Made by a program: the position numbers and the translations under genes
Notes under the pieces: model-generated
The model's database searches: none
Seen by the model: only the letters and a program-made list of their open reading frames with translations
Told to the model about the DNA's origin: nothing
Part shown: in pieces, positions 7,248-19,383 of the stretch
Numbering within the stretch: position 1 is the stretch's first letter
How the letters are laid out: each line of letters starts with the position of its first letter
Origin: Xanthoparmelia taractica
Taxonomy: Eukaryota; Ascomycota; Lecanoromycetes; Lecanorales; Parmeliaceae
DNA length: 36,597 nucleotides
Direction of reading: 5' to 3'
Assembly (NCBI GenBank): GCA_033085395.1
Contig: JANQBS010000348.1
Location: 1-36,597, forward strand

Positions 7248-9005
7248 ATTGATAGTAACGCCTAATTTGCTTGTATTAGCACCATTGATTGCTTAATACG
7301 TTGACTATTAGATTTAGTTATTCTTCTACTATCTTTTACTTCTTATTCTATTACGTTACTTCTCTAAGCTCTTACTTAAAGACCTTCTATTAAATATTAA
7401 TCTTCTTCGCATTTTTATCAATCTAACTACCTTAGTATCTTATAAAATAATTATTATAGCTTAGCAACTGCGAGACTTTACTACTTTCGATCACAAATTC
7501 GACATAATAATCGATTACGTCACTCGTTAAGTCGTTTAGCTTTTTATTAAGAATATCTTCAGACTAGTAAGAGCTACTTTCGAAGCGTCTTTATCGACTA
7601 TAGCAAAAGCTTAGCGTGTTAGATTCTAATTATTATCGATCGATTCGCTTATCGAATTCTAATAAACTTAATTTAAGAATTGAGTCGTTAATAGAGCAAT
7701 AGTTAGGAACGCCGTGCTTATCTTTAAATTAATTACAAATCACCTACGACAGCAGTTCGAAAACCCAGCTATCACTACTCCTAATACTGCTACGGGCGTT
7801 TCTCCCGGTGCTACCTCACCACCAGCTAGCCCAGTAGATCGCCTTTCAACCAGCCCAGCAGATCGGCTTTTAGATCCACCCTCGAATTCGCCTTCAAATT
7901 CTTTAGATTCAAATTCCTTAGATCCGCCTTCAAATCCTCCTACGAAAGCTATATCTATAGAATTTATAAGAAATACACCTAAGTTATTAGAAGCACCTAT
8001 ATCTCTTATTATAGCTAATAACTTCTCGAAAGTATAGCGAAATAAGATAACTACTATTATAGTATAAGCTATTATTATAGTTAATTAAGCGACTTCGCTA
8101 GATTAAGTTTAAGTATCTTAGACGACACGATCTTCTTAATTCCGACTATGGGATATTAACTATTTTAATTTAGATTCTTAAGCTACTTCGATAGAAGTTA
8201 AGAAGATCTATAATATCTATTATAACGTCTTTAGCTTTATTAATCGACTACGCGTTAAGATAACGTCTATAAATACTACTACACTTCGTTAAAACATTAA
8301 ATTCTATTTATTTAATATCCCTAATAATTAATATATTAATTAACTCACTTATATTAGTAGAGTAGATCTTCGTAACGATCTTAACGACGTTAAGAAATAA
8401 TATAACGCTTTAAAAGCTAGATTTCGTTACTTATCTAGTAAATTATTCACTCTACTTAAATCGATACGTTATATTATTAAGAATATACGAAGTAAGCGAG
8501 ATTCGACGAATTATATTTCTAGTATTATTCTTAATAGTAAGAATATTAATATCGTTACTACGAAAGCTACTTAAATTCTATTAATATATAAGTATATTAA
8601 TAGCGAGCTAAAAAGAGATCTTTCTCGACTTATCGATAACTTTATAATAATAAGTCTACTTAAAGAGCTAAGATATTAGAAGAATATCTAATATAATATT
8701 AATTCTTTTCGTTTAAACTTTATTTCATAACGCTTATAGACTAGCGATCTTCTTTATAATAATAACGAATTTAATTATAATAAGCCTTTAAGACCTTACT
8801 ATTTTAATAGCTTAAATTCTTATAATCGATCTTTCTTTTCTTACGATAGTGGAAATAACTATTAGAATAATAATAACATTAATTTATTATAGATATAATT
8901 ATAGTAGTAGTAAGAATAGAAGTATTCTATTAAGAAGCGAAATAAGTACATAAACGAGCTACTAAGAATAAGAAACACTGGAATCCTAATAATTAGAAAT
9001 ATTAG
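7248..9005 (+). pseudogene. Element A 5' internal region (gag side), RIP-degraded
   Basis: AT-rich internal DNA of element A up to the site where C copy 1 inserted (its left duplication ATTAG is 9001-9005). The coding strand is inferred from pol further right. Apart from the 7714-8037 frame no open frame survives. The repeated AATTATAATAAT-type tracts at 8860-8930 are probably RIP products of glycine- or asparagine-rich codons. A gag identity is inferred from position only. Confidence 0.55.
7714..8037 (+). CDS. Pro/Ser-rich Gag fragment in element A, little RIP
   Basis: A 107-codon frame whose core (about 7765-7935) is unusually GC-rich and keeps CA dinucleotides amid heavily RIPped DNA. It encodes a Pro/Ser/Asp-rich low-complexity segment with short repeats such as ASPVDRLSTSPADRLLDPPS and SNSLDSNSLDPPSN. 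Disordered proline-rich N-terminal regions are usual in Gypsy Gag. The frame is not a complete gene: it ends at TAG where RIP stops resume. Most likely a surviving piece of element A gag; an independent insertion is the alternative. Confidence 0.45.
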   Translation: MLIFKLITNHLRQQFENPAITTPNTATGVSPGATSPPASPVDRLSTSPADRLLDPPSNSPSNSLDSNSLDPPSNPPTKAISIEFIRNTPKLLEAPISLIIANNFSKV

Positions 9006-9233
9006 TGTTAGGAATGAGGTCTTGGGCCCCAAGCGAGGGGACCCTAAATCGCTTGGCATACGTATGCTTGGCGAACCCTTGGCGAATAAGCTTAAATAAG
9101 CGATCTCCTTAAGTTTTTTTTTCTTCTTTCTTAAGAATAAATTTTATTATTAGATCTATATATAAAATATATATCTTTCTAATTTTATATTATTATATAA
9201 CTCTAAGACTCTAATCTAGAATTAAGTCTAATA
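9006..9233 (+). repeat. Element C copy 1 5' LTR (228 bp)
   Basis: Starts TGTTAGGAATGAGG and ends TCTAATA, probably CTAACA before RIP. It is the least mutated LTR of the family, with the palindrome CTTGGGCCCCAAG and GCTTGGCATACGTATGCTTG. Confidence 0.88.
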
Positions 9234-10968
9234 ATTCTAATTCTTTTAATTCTTCTTAGAAATAGCGATTCGAACTTAATATAATAATCACGATTAAAGC
9301 GCAGACGTCGCGGTCTTAAAACGAACTTTTATTATTAGATATAATATTAAATTAGAACACTACTACGATTTAATCTAAAGAATTAAATTATATCTTAAAT
9401 CTTAATAAAGAGATTTATATTCAAATTATTAATAACGATCTTAATAAAGAATTAAGCGATAATAATAATAACGAAAATAATATTAATAATAATTAGAAAA
9501 ATTTATCTAGCGAAGAGTAAGATATAAATAAATAAAGTATATTTATTCTAAATAAAAGAATCGCGCGCGTTATACGAAAGCGAGATAAACTAATATAGTA
9601 GCGTCGACTTAAATTTCTCGAAGTAGAAATTAATATACTTAAATAAGACTAAACGTCTATAGATCGTAGTCGTAATAACGAAAGTAATATACTCGAGTTA
9701 TATATAACTACGGGTCGGAAAGGTGTGGTATCTGTTGAACATAGTCGTTTTCAACTTTTTTTCAACTTTTTTTAAAAAATTATATCTTTTTAATCTATTT
9801 ATAGAATTTTATAATTACATAAGCGTTCGCTTAAGCTTTTTACGTATTTTTAGAATATAGAAAAATATTACGTAATATATTTATTAAAAACCCAATGAGA
9901 GTATGGGATATCCTATATCTTTCGATATGATATTCGAAAAACTGATCCCATACCATTAAATATATCACACCTTTCCGACCCGTATATATAACTTAAGATA
10001 CGAAACGAATCATTAATATCGATCTCGAACTTAATAATATTATCTCGCGATCTCGTAAATTAATTAAATTAAAAAAGTTATTAATTTATTATAACAAGTT
10101 AATTAAAGAATATTATAACTTCGTACGAAAGGAAAATAGAGTATTTCGTCTTACGCTAAAAAATTTCTTTATTAAAAAAATAAAATTCTTTAAATACGTT
10201 AATTAATTAATAATAATTAAAAAGAGCTTTAGATTAATAAAAAAGATAAGTATTTAGATCGTTATTATATTTAATAGAAGTTTATCGATTTTCTATTAAA
10301 TTAAATTAAGAACTCGATAAATCGCGATCTTAACGTGATTTAATAATATATCGATATTTAATAGAGATAAAATTAAATAGTACGTTAATTTAATAATTAT
10401 CTTCGATTCTTAAAGACGTAAATAGATCTCTATATCGAGAATTAATAAATATATTACTTATTTATAAAGCTTCGTTTAAAACTTCGTTATAAATTAATTA
10501 ATATTTAAATAGTACTAATTAAGCGAGATAAGTTATTAACGTTTATAACACGCTTAAAAAAATAATATAAGAAAATAAAATTCTTCTTTTAAAGAATATA
10601 AAGTTAAGAATATTTCTATTTTTAAAGGAAATTAGAATCGAGGAAATTAAAATTCCTAATATAAAAATAATAATAAATCGTAGTTATTATAAAGATAGAA
10701 CGAATTTTATTTAAATAATAAATAACTTAAAGATAATAAGTTTAAAAGCGATAAGTCGAAGAATCTTAGTAAGATTTAATGTTATAATTATAAGAGATAT
10801 AGTTATTATATTAATACTTACATTAAATCGAAGAAATAAAAGATAAGTAATCTTAACGAGATCTTAGTCGAATTTATTAATAAGTATAAGCTATACGCGA
10901 TAAAATTATCGAAAAAGATAAACTCTTATCGAAGACTTTATAGCGGCGAGAATAAAAATAGAAATAAT
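9234..10968 (+). pseudogene. Element C copy 1 gag with RIP-destroyed zinc knuckle
   Basis: The region is collinear with about 24500-26000 of C copy 2, shown by shared blocks such as ATCGCGCGCGT. At 10780-10821 the translation CYNYKRYSYYINTY has the spacing of a CCHC zinc knuckle (C-x2-C-x4-H-x4-C), with the second Cys, the His and the last Cys all changed to Tyr. TGT-to-TAT and CAT-to-TAT are both RIP transitions. Gag forms the particle shell and its knuckle binds the RNA. Multiple stops make the frame dead. The 276 bp inverted-repeat element at 9709-9984 also interrupts it. Confidence 0.65.
9709..9984. mobile_element. 276 bp inverted-repeat element (family M), copy 1
   Basis: Ends TACGGGTCGGAAAGGTGTG and, at the other side, its complement as CACACCTTTCCGACCCGTA. 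Flanked by a perfect 8 bp duplication TATATAAC (9701-9708, 9985-9992). C copy 2 shows the corresponding empty site near 24860. The interior is AT-rich and noncoding, with TCAACTTTTTT repeated. Termini are essentially free of RIP. An 8 bp duplication is compatible with hAT, P or KDZ-type transposases; no autonomous partner is in the window. Confidence 0.88.
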
Positions 10969-11244
10969 TACGGGTCGGAAAGGTGTGATATCTGTTGAAC
11001 ATAGTCGTTTTCAACTTTTTTTCAACTTTTTTTAAAAAATTATATCTTTTTAATCTATTTATAGAATTTTATAATTACATAAGCGTTCGCTTAAACTTTT
11101 TACTTATTTTTAGAATATAAAAAAATATTACGTAATATATTTATTAAAAACCCAATGAAAGTATAGAATATCTTATATCTTTCGGTATGATATTCGAAAA
11201 ACTAGTCCCATACCATCAAATATACCACACCTTTCCGACCCGTA
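10969..11244. mobile_element. 276 bp inverted-repeat element (family M), copy 2, no target duplication
   Basis: Same length and ends as copy 1 (TACGGGTCGG..CCGACCCGTA), with a few transition differences. The flanks GAAATAAT and GTAAGAGA do not match. By comparison with C copy 2 the left flank corresponds to about 26000 and the right flank to about 30210, so it sits at the junction of a deletion of about 4.2 kb that removed pol. Confidence 0.85.
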
Positions 11245-12051
11245 GTAAGAGAGCATAAAGATTTTATTTATTAAAGAAGAGAAAATTATTAGAAGAAGAA
11301 GAAGAAGAGAAAATATCTAGGTTTTTATTTATTAATGACAATATAACGAGCTAAGAATCCCTAGAAGACGTAGAATCGTTCTCGTCGCTATCCTTATCTT
11401 TCTCTTTATTATCTTCTTTATTCTTATTATTATCGTCGAATTTAAAATTTATAATCGAAGAATTTAAGATAAAAAGAATTTATTTAAAGTTAATATTAAT
11501 ATACGTTAAATAATCTCAAAATAGATATAAGTCGTAAGAATATATACGCTATAGCGTAATACGTTTAAAATTTCTATAAGAGTGATAGAGATTACACGAA
11601 GAAACTTAACTTGATCGATTTGAATACTTAGAGTATTCGATTTCTTCGCGTCGTCGAAGCGATCGATAACCCGCTAATATATGTTAAAAATCTTTTTATA
11701 TATCTTAATGAGGTTTATTAATTAAAGTATCGTAATAAATTTAAAATTATCTAATTTAAGATCGTTAATTATTATAATTTTAAAATAACGACGAAGTCTA
11801 AATATATAATTTACTTCTATAATAATCTTATAGCGCTTAAGAATCTAAAATAGCGATCGTTTAGTATATGCTAGATATACGAGATCTATATATTAACTTA
11901 TCGTCACTTAATCGAAACGCGATTCGACGCAGACTATATATTTCATTAATATACTATTCTTAAAATTAAATATTATCTTATATTCCTCGAAGTTGTGCTC
12001 GTAAGCATAATAAACATAACGCGAATACGAGTTCTCAATAAGATTAACGAA
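11245..12051 (+). other. Element C copy 1, 3' internal region
   Basis: RIP-degraded DNA collinear with about 30210-31015 of C copy 2, including GAAGAAGAAGAAGAAG and TCGTTCTCGTCGCTAT blocks. No function can be assigned. It continues, after the element B insertion, at 18612-19150. The 12052-12056 TAACT is the left duplication of B. Confidence 0.6.
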
Positions 12052-12056
12052 TAACT

Positions 12057-12264
12057 TATTACGAGTGTGACGGCCACATAGGCCTGCAACACCAAGTCGG
12101 CTTACCTTCCCAATTGGAACTACGACTTTCCTTCCCAATTGGGACTAGCCCCTACAGGCCTTGGCGTCCCTTATAGATATTCCTTTCCAGCTAGATAGTT
12201 CCTCCTTAGACTTAATTTATTCGTTACACATTATTATTAACTTATTCTAATTGCAGTTCTAATA
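12057..12264 (+). repeat. Element B 5' LTR (208 bp)
   Basis: Begins TATTACGAGTGTGACGG (TG changed to TA by RIP relative to the 3' LTR) and ends CTAATA. It contains the direct repeat TTCCCAATTGG. Full-length alignment with 18399-18606. Confidence 0.92.
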
Positions 12265-15200
12265 TTAAATTAAATCTTATTCTCTTATTACGCTCGTAGA
12301 ACGTGCGAGCTAAAAGAACTCGTTCATGATATAGCCGACGACTTCGAAAGGCATTAATACGTATTATCTTAGGTATCTCTTAAATCATACGAACGTATTA
12401 TTAAAAGATCTAAATTATACGAAATTATAGTAAGATAGCTTTCAAATTATACGAAGTGTCTCCTCATAGTTAAATATTAATAACACACTATAATTAAAAT
12501 TAATTTATATTAATTATTTAGGCGAATTAAAGAATTATATCTCAACGACTCCTAGTCTTTATAACGTATCGAACGATTAAGAAACGAATTTATACGTTTC
12601 TCGCAAAGAATCTTACTATAAAATCAACACCTACTTAATACACTTAATATATTAATATACTCACTCAACACTCGACTTCGCGACGCGACTATAAGTCACG
12701 CGATTAATCTATCGATTAGTATGCTTTAAACGTATTTCTAACACGATTTCGCCGTTTATTATTAGTTAGTGTAGTAGTTAAAGTCGTGCATATACGCTAA
12801 TAAGAATTACTTATATAACTTACTTCTCGACGTCACGTACTAATAGAGCGTTCTTTAAAGTTTATTCGTCTATAAGTATATCTTATTTAAATAACTATTA
12901 CGTGTGTTATAATCGACTTAGGGCACTTAATATAAACTTAGCTAAGTTCGTTCTTATTGTATTAATTTTAATTTTAACTCGGGCGAGTTTCGTATAAAAA
13001 AGTAATTTTATTTAAAAGCTCGGAGAAAACTATTATTTTCTTATAAAATCGAACGATATCTTAATATTATACGATATCACTCACTTAACGATCTATTTAT
13101 AGTTCTTATAGAATATCTTGGGGTACGAAGTAGGGCGTAGGGGATTCTTAGGCGAGTATCGACTCTGTGATTTATCCCACGCTACTCTTTAACTTGAAAC
13201 GTTATTTTAAAAATACTCTAGATCGACGAATGTCTATATTATCTAGAAACTCTTCTCGCGCGCTCGAGGATCTTATCTCCATCTAAAATATAGTTATTTA
13301 AGAATAGCTAGTTTAATAAATTAATACGAAGTTTAAAGAGTTTCTAATTATCTTAAATAAGCTTCGCGAATAACGCGATCTCGGGGTGAAAATTATTTAA
13401 TTATATGACTCTCTACTTAAAGAAAATTCGAATTATAAGTTAAAATATAAGAAAGAACGAAGAAAGAAGAAGAAGATTAGGATTGCATTCGATCGATTTC
13501 AAGTAGCTTATAATTATCTATAATAATAAGTGTAGGATCTTTAATATTAATTTTAAAGATCTTATAAGAAATCTATTAATTTGATATAGATTTAAACCTT
13601 AGTTAAACGCTTCGAAAAGTTTTTTTATTCTTTAATATTAATCGACGAAAAAGAATCTTAATAGAATAATTAAATTAGTTAGATATCTAGCAAGCTAAAG
13701 ATTAATTAAGATTATTTCGATAATAAGATAGTTAAGATCGCTTACGTTAAGTTACGTATTAATAAAAAAGTAGCTAAAGTTATTTATACTCGATCTTATT
13801 ATTTAAGCTTCGATCTTTATTAAATTATTAATAAGATTTTAAACGATTTATAGAAATTATTTGAGAACTCGAATTATAAAGTAAATAGGGCTCGCGAGTA
13901 TAAGGTCTTAAAGTAGAAAAATCTCTTATTTAACGACTTCTATTAAGACTTTAGATGTCTCGCTATGAGGTTAAGTATATTAGATAAAGCTTAACTTCGA
14001 AATATAGATAAGAAGCTCGCTTCTCGTTTTCGTATAGTCTAGACTAACTTTTCTATCGAGTTTATCACGATATTCGTCTTAAAAGTATTCTTAACTCGAA
14101 TAAATAATAAGTATCGTGCTATATATTAGAAAAAGATAGTTAAGAAGGCTAAGAACGTAATAAATAAGATATAAGTCTCTAAGCGTGTAACGTTTATATC
14201 TAGTTCTATAAATATCTTCTTTTCTCGAATAAATCTAATTTCTCGACGCTTCTTTCCCGCTATAAAGTAATAATAGCGAAAGGCTATTAAGAATTAGAAG
14301 AAAGATATCTACTATATTTATTATAAGAAGAGATACTTATTATTCGCTTATTTAAAATATCGATTTCCTTATTAAATTAATAAGATAGAAGATTAGAATA
14401 AAGAGAATTTCGTGAAATTAGAGTCTAAATAATTCAATTTGAGAAACTCGTAATCTTATTTATAATCACGAATTAGAGTAAGATTCTATTCTTATGCAAT
14501 TTAAAAGAGGCTCGGCGTAAGCTATTCGCCTTAAAATCGTTTCTAGTTTAAAAATATCTAACTTCTCAAAAGAAGATTTATTACGTTTAAATTCTTATCG
14601 ATATTGAGACTATCGAATACGCGTTTATTAATAAACGCCTAATTTATAAGATTTATTAGTTATTAGACATATAACTCGTTTTCCTTATAAAGTCTAGACT
14701 AATTCGAGACTATAACGAGTAACTTAATAAGAAATTTATTATTCACGTTATATACTCAAATCTTATCCTCTCGGGATATAAGAAACTTATAGTCCCAATG
14801 CTTATAGCGAATTTAGAATAATATATAGTTATTCTAGATAAGTTATGAATAAATTATTTTAATATGCTTTTAGATATAAGGAATAACTCTATTCTCTTTC
14901 GAGATTATTCGTTATAAACTTTCTCTATTTCTATTACTTATTTCTCTATTAAATCGATATTCTCGATTAAGACTTTTAAATTAACTTAATCTCGACTAAA
15001 GATTCTTACTCGATTATAATTTACGTCTAAAAATTATTTATTCTCTATTTATAGTATCGCTACTATTTTCTTTGCGATACTAGTTAAATAGACGAAGTAC
15101 TTTAAAACTTAATTATTCGCGATATCGATAAAAGATATCGATCGAGATCTAATATATAACGCTAAGTTTAAAGTGAAAGAAATTAGTTTTTCTTTAATAA

Positions 15201-15460
15201 TGACTATTATTTAAAACCTAAACGATATTAAAAAGCTATTTTCTTCTTAATATTATAAGTTTTTAGACGTCTTTAATCGTTTTAAAGTCGATTAACTTTT
15301 TTCGCATCGCTCTTATAATTATAAGATCGAGTTTATTAGTAACTTCAGATCGTCTTAAAGTCGCGTCTATTGTATATCTCTTTATAAACTTTAGAAGATT
15401 AAAGAATATTTAATAGATAATCTATTTAAGGGCTTTATTATTTCTAGTAAGACTTCTTAT
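12265..15460 (+). pseudogene. Element B gag and protease region, RIP-degraded
   Basis: Plus-strand region between the 5' LTR and the reverse transcriptase. No individual gag or protease motif could be read with confidence because stops and substitutions are dense. The assignment rests on gene order in Gypsy elements. Confidence 0.5.
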
Positions 15461-18185
15461 TTATTATTAATTCTATTCGCCCTAAAGATTAACGATAATC
15501 TTCGTTTTTATATAGATTATCGAAAATTAAATATTATAATAAAATGTAATTAATATTTACTTTCTCTAATAGAGAAGATTATTAGTAAAATCAAAGAATA
15601 TCGATATCTTACTCGTCTAAATATTATCGCCGTATTTAATAAGCTACGAATAAATCTCGATAGTAAGAATTATACGATCTTTATTATAGTTCTCGAAGCT
15701 TATAAGTATCGAGTATTATTCTTTAAGCTAACGAATAAATCGAGCACTTTTTAATAATATATTAATAATATTCTATTCGATTTTCTAAACGACTTCTATT
15801 AAGTCTATTTAGACGATATTCTTATCTATAGTTAAACGAAGGCGAAATATTAAAAGCACGTTTAATAAGTTCTTTAACGTCTATAAAAGACTAATTTATA
15901 GACTAATATCAAGAAATACGAATTTGATATCGAAGAAATCGTGTTTCTAGGTGTTATTATATTCGGGATTAATCTACGAATAAATTCTCGTAAGATCGAG
16001 ACTATACTTAATTGAAGCACCCCTACGAATTTAAAGGAGATTTAAGACTTTATCGAGTTTATTAATTTCTATCGACGCTTTATTTATAAGTTTTTTAAGT
16101 TAATTAGATTCTTAATTAATCTTATGAAGAAGAATACTCTCTTTATCTAGAACAAGATTTATATTAAGTCGTTCGAAGATCTAAAAAAGCGTATAATTAC
16201 TATCTCGATTCTACGTTACTTTAATCTCAAATATTAGATTATTCTTAAGATCGATTCTTTTAATTACGTGTTAGAGGGGATCTTATTTTAATATAACGAT
16301 AATAGAGTTCTTTATTCGATAATATTCTATAATAAGAGTATAATCTCAGCGAAATACAATTATTATATCTATAATAAAGAGTTATTAGTAATTATTTAAT
16401 GCTTCGAATATTAATAACTAGAATTAGAATATATCGAGTTATTTATTTAAGTGTTTATTGATTATTAGATCTTAAAAACCTTTATAAAAAATAAGAAGCT
16501 TATACGTCGTTAAGTTCGCTATTTAGATATTTTATTTAAATTTAACTTTTAAATTATCTTTCGTGCGAGAATAGTTAATAGTAAAGTCGACGTCTTAATA
16601 AGAATATTATTATTTATTTTAGCGAACGAAGCTAATAAAAGAAGTTAATATTAATATCAAACGATTCTTATCTTGAATCGCGTTTAAATTCGAGTTATAG
16701 AAGTCGAAGAAGATCTATTTAAATAAATTTATAAGATTAATTAAGAGAATTTTATATGTAACGAATTTCGTGAAGCGATAGACTATAATTAAGTTAAACT
16801 CTATAATTATACGCTAAGTAAGTGTCGTATCGTCGATAGGGCCCTCTTTAAGAACGAATTGCTATGAATCTCGATCGAGTTTTATGCGAAGCTATTAAGA
16901 GAGGTTTATAATTAATCTTTTAGCGATTACTTAGGAATACGAAGAACGAATAATTTACTTCTACGTTATTATTATTAATCTAACTACGTCAAGACGATTA
17001 AATAGTATATTCGTAACTACTATCACTATCAACGTAGTAAAGTCTTACGGGATAAAATAAATGGACTGTTAATATTACTTCTAATTTCCTAAGGTCGTTG
17101 ATAAGACGTCTCTATAAATTTTATCACTAATCTATTTCTATTAGATAATTTTAACGCTATTTATACTCTTATATATCGTCTTATAAAGAAACGTTATTAC
17201 GTATCATATTATTAAGAAGATAACGATTATTTATTAGAGAAACTTATTTAAATTCTTATATAAAATCTCTTTCGACTATACGAGTTATTATAGTCTCTCA
17301 CATTAAATAGAAGTATATAATTTATATCTACGCTTTAAAAAAACCTCTATAAGCGACTACGTATTAAGGTTAACTTATTTACTATATATTACCCCGAGAC
17401 GAATAATCAGATCGAGAGAGCTAATTAGAATATAAAGCGAGGTCTTCGTATCTATTGTAACTATCTACAAAACGATTAAGTTAAATAAATTCTTATAATC
17501 GAATTTAGTGATAATAATAATATCTTATTCGCTATATCCCTCACTCTCTTCTATTTTAATCGAGGTTTTTATCCTTATATATCTTTTAATTAGAATTATA
17601 TTTTCTACGAGATTATACGCGAACGTCTATAAGTCTTAAAGATAAAAGATATCACGAGTAAGATAAAGAATATTTTAAAGTTTAAACGATTTTAATTAGC
17701 GAAAATATATAGAGTCATAAAGATATAGACGAATAAATATCGTAAAAAGATTATTTACGACGTAGGCGACTGGGTCTAACTATCGTTTAAGAATATTAGA
17801 ATCAAACGTTTCTATAAGAACCTCGAAGATAAGCAACTCGACTCATATAGAATTATTAAACGAGTCGATATCTTATATCGGTTAGAACTCTCTTATAATA
17901 TAAGAATTTATTTAATCTTTAGTCTCAAGATATTTAGATCTACGATTATAAATTCTCTATTCGAATAGAAGCACGATTCTTTTAGGTCTATAATAGTTAA
18001 CGAGAAAGAGTTATAAAACGTGAACAATATATTAGACTTTAGACGTTACTATAGATATTTTTAATATAAAGTCAAATAAATCGATCTAAATAGAGATAAT
18101 AATTAATACTATATTAATTAGAATAAGTTCGAAGACTCTAAAAAAGTAATAAATAAATTTCATAGACGATATTTTAATAAATCAC
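15461..18185 (+). pseudogene. Element B pol: RT, RNase H, integrase, chromodomain
   Basis: Plus-strand reading across several frames and stops shows, in order: RT with IDYRKLN (about 15520) and an intact VYLDDILIYS active-site block (15803-15832); RNase H with ISAKYNYYIYNKELL (about 16341-16385); integrase zinc-binding region at 16901-17048, where SDYLG and RNYYHYQRSK show His and Cys changed to Tyr; integrase core with INFITNL (about 17112), its catalytic Asp changed to Asn; integrase C-terminus (RLELSYNIRIY near 17880); and a chromodomain at about 17998-18185 (LQYKVKW-like, WYYVN-like). The chromodomain would steer integration to modified histones. Dead copy: several catalytic residues lost. 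Confidence 0.82.
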
Positions 18186-18384
18186 GCTAGGTTCGATATG
18201 AAATTAGACTTCGATTAATTTTTATTTATTATTCGGACCTATTCGCTAGAAGCTCGGCTAGTCGCGAGCAAATCGAAATATCTTATAACTCGTCTCTATA
18301 TAATAATATACGTTTCTTCTAGGCGTTCTAGATTATTTCTATATGCGAATACTATTCTTTTATAGCGCTGAAATATCGCTATTT

Positions 18385-18398
18385 GAGGGAGGGAATAA
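18385..18398 (+). other. Polypurine tract of element B
   Basis: GAGGGAGGGAATAA directly precedes the 3' LTR. In LTR retrotransposons this is the plus-strand DNA primer site. It survives because purine runs without CA/TG are poor RIP targets. Confidence 0.85.
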
Positions 18399-18606
18399 TG
18401 TTACGAGTGTAACGGCCATATAGACCTGCAATATCAAGTCGGCTTACCTTTCCAATTGGGACTACGGCTTTCCTTCCCAATTGAAACTAGCCTCTATAGG
18501 CCTTGGCGTCCCTTATAGATATTTCTTCCCAGCTAGATAGTTCCTCCTTAGACTTAATTTATTCGTTACACATTATCATTAACTTGTTCTGGTTGCAGTT
18601 CTAATA
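18399..18606 (+). repeat. Element B 3' LTR (208 bp)
   Basis: Starts TGTTACGAGTGTAACGG and ends CTAATA next to the duplication TAACT. Differences from the 5' LTR are transitions running in both directions, so both copies were mutated separately after insertion. Confidence 0.92.
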
Positions 18607-18611
18607 TAACT

Positions 18612-19150
18612 CTACTAATCGTGCGACGATAGATTATTAAACGAGCTAATAACGTATTAGTAATAATTATATATTATCTATAATTTTAAAAAACCTATAA
18701 TAACTAATATGTTTATAGATATCTTAAATATATTAAGTGCGTATAAGATATGTGTTAAGAATATATTTACTTCTTATAAATTATATGCTATATATATAAT
18801 AATATATATAATAAAGAGAGAAAATTTTCTTAAAAATTAATACTCTTTTATTAATAACTTTATTATTAATATATGCGAATTATACGCGTCGCGTACATTA
18901 AACGTGACGATAATATCTATTCTACGCATCGTTGAAATCACATAGTAGAAAACATTTTTAGCGTTAAGTATTCTATTGTCTTTATTTTTATTTTTATTTA
19001 TAATATACTCTATATACGAAACGTTACTTAAAGAAACTCTTTTTCTTCGTTTTTCTATTAAGTTTAAAAGATTTTAATAAATCTACTAAAAATATTAATT
19101 CTTTTCGCTATATTAAATTTAAGAACGAATTTTTAAAGAAAGAAGATAAT
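18612..19150 (+). other. Element C copy 1, end of internal region
   Basis: Continuation of C copy 1 after element B, collinear with about 31030-31556 of C copy 2. It contains an AT-rich segment and the purine-rich tract before the 3' LTR. No coding motif seen. Confidence 0.6.
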
Positions 19151-19378
19151 TATTAGAAATAAGATCTTAGGTCTTAAGCGAGAGAACTTTAAATTACTTA
19201 ATATATATATACTTAGCGAACCCTTGGCGAACAAGCTTAAATAAGCGATCTTTCTAAGTTTTTTTTTCTTCTTTCTTAAGAATTAATTTTATTATTAGAT
19301 CTATATATGAAATATATATCTTTTTAATTTCACACTACTATATAACTCTAAGACTCTAATCTAGAATTAAGTCTAACA
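19151..19378 (+). repeat. Element C copy 1 3' LTR (228 bp)
   Basis: Starts TATTAGAAATAAG (from TGTTAGGAATGAG by RIP) and ends CTAACA. Followed by the duplication ATTAG at 19379-19383. Confidence 0.9.
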
Positions 19379-19383
19379 ATTAG

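Larger units (their letters stand above)
12057..18606 (+). mobile_element. Element B: chromovirus-type Gypsy retrotransposon (6,550 bp)
   Basis: LTRs of 208 bp (12057-12264 and 18399-18606) are flanked by the perfect duplication TAACT (12052-12056, 18607-18611). A polypurine tract GAGGGAGGGAATAA (18385-18398) abuts the 3' LTR, so the element reads on plus. Full-length, uninterrupted and RIP-degraded. It is the innermost large element of the left nest: B in C in A in D. Pol order RT, RNase H, integrase, chromodomain identifies a chromovirus. Confidence 0.92.
9006..19378 (+). mobile_element. Element C copy 1: internally deleted Gypsy, inserted in A
   Basis: LTRs of 228 bp at 9006-9233 and 19151-19378 are flanked by the perfect 5 bp duplication ATTAG (9001-9005, 19379-19383). 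A purine-rich tract (AAAGAAAGAAGATAAT) precedes the 3' LTR, giving plus orientation. The interior holds gag with a zinc knuckle but no pol: compared with C copy 2, the segment equal to about 26005-30210 is missing, with a 276 bp inverted-repeat element at the junction. Element B is nested at 12057-18606. Without inserts the copy is about 3.3 kb. Confidence 0.87.

Noticed and set aside
8862..9059. 65-codon minus-strand frame
   Set aside because: Antisense to the element C LTR and flanking RIPped DNA.
9709..11244. Two M elements as a CRISPR-like or LTR pair
   Set aside because: Terminal inverted repeats and the 8 bp TSD of copy 1 show DNA-element structure; the sequence between is ordinary element C gag.
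11908..12138. 76-codon minus-strand frame
   Set aside because: Antisense across the boundary of elements C and B (LTR sequence).
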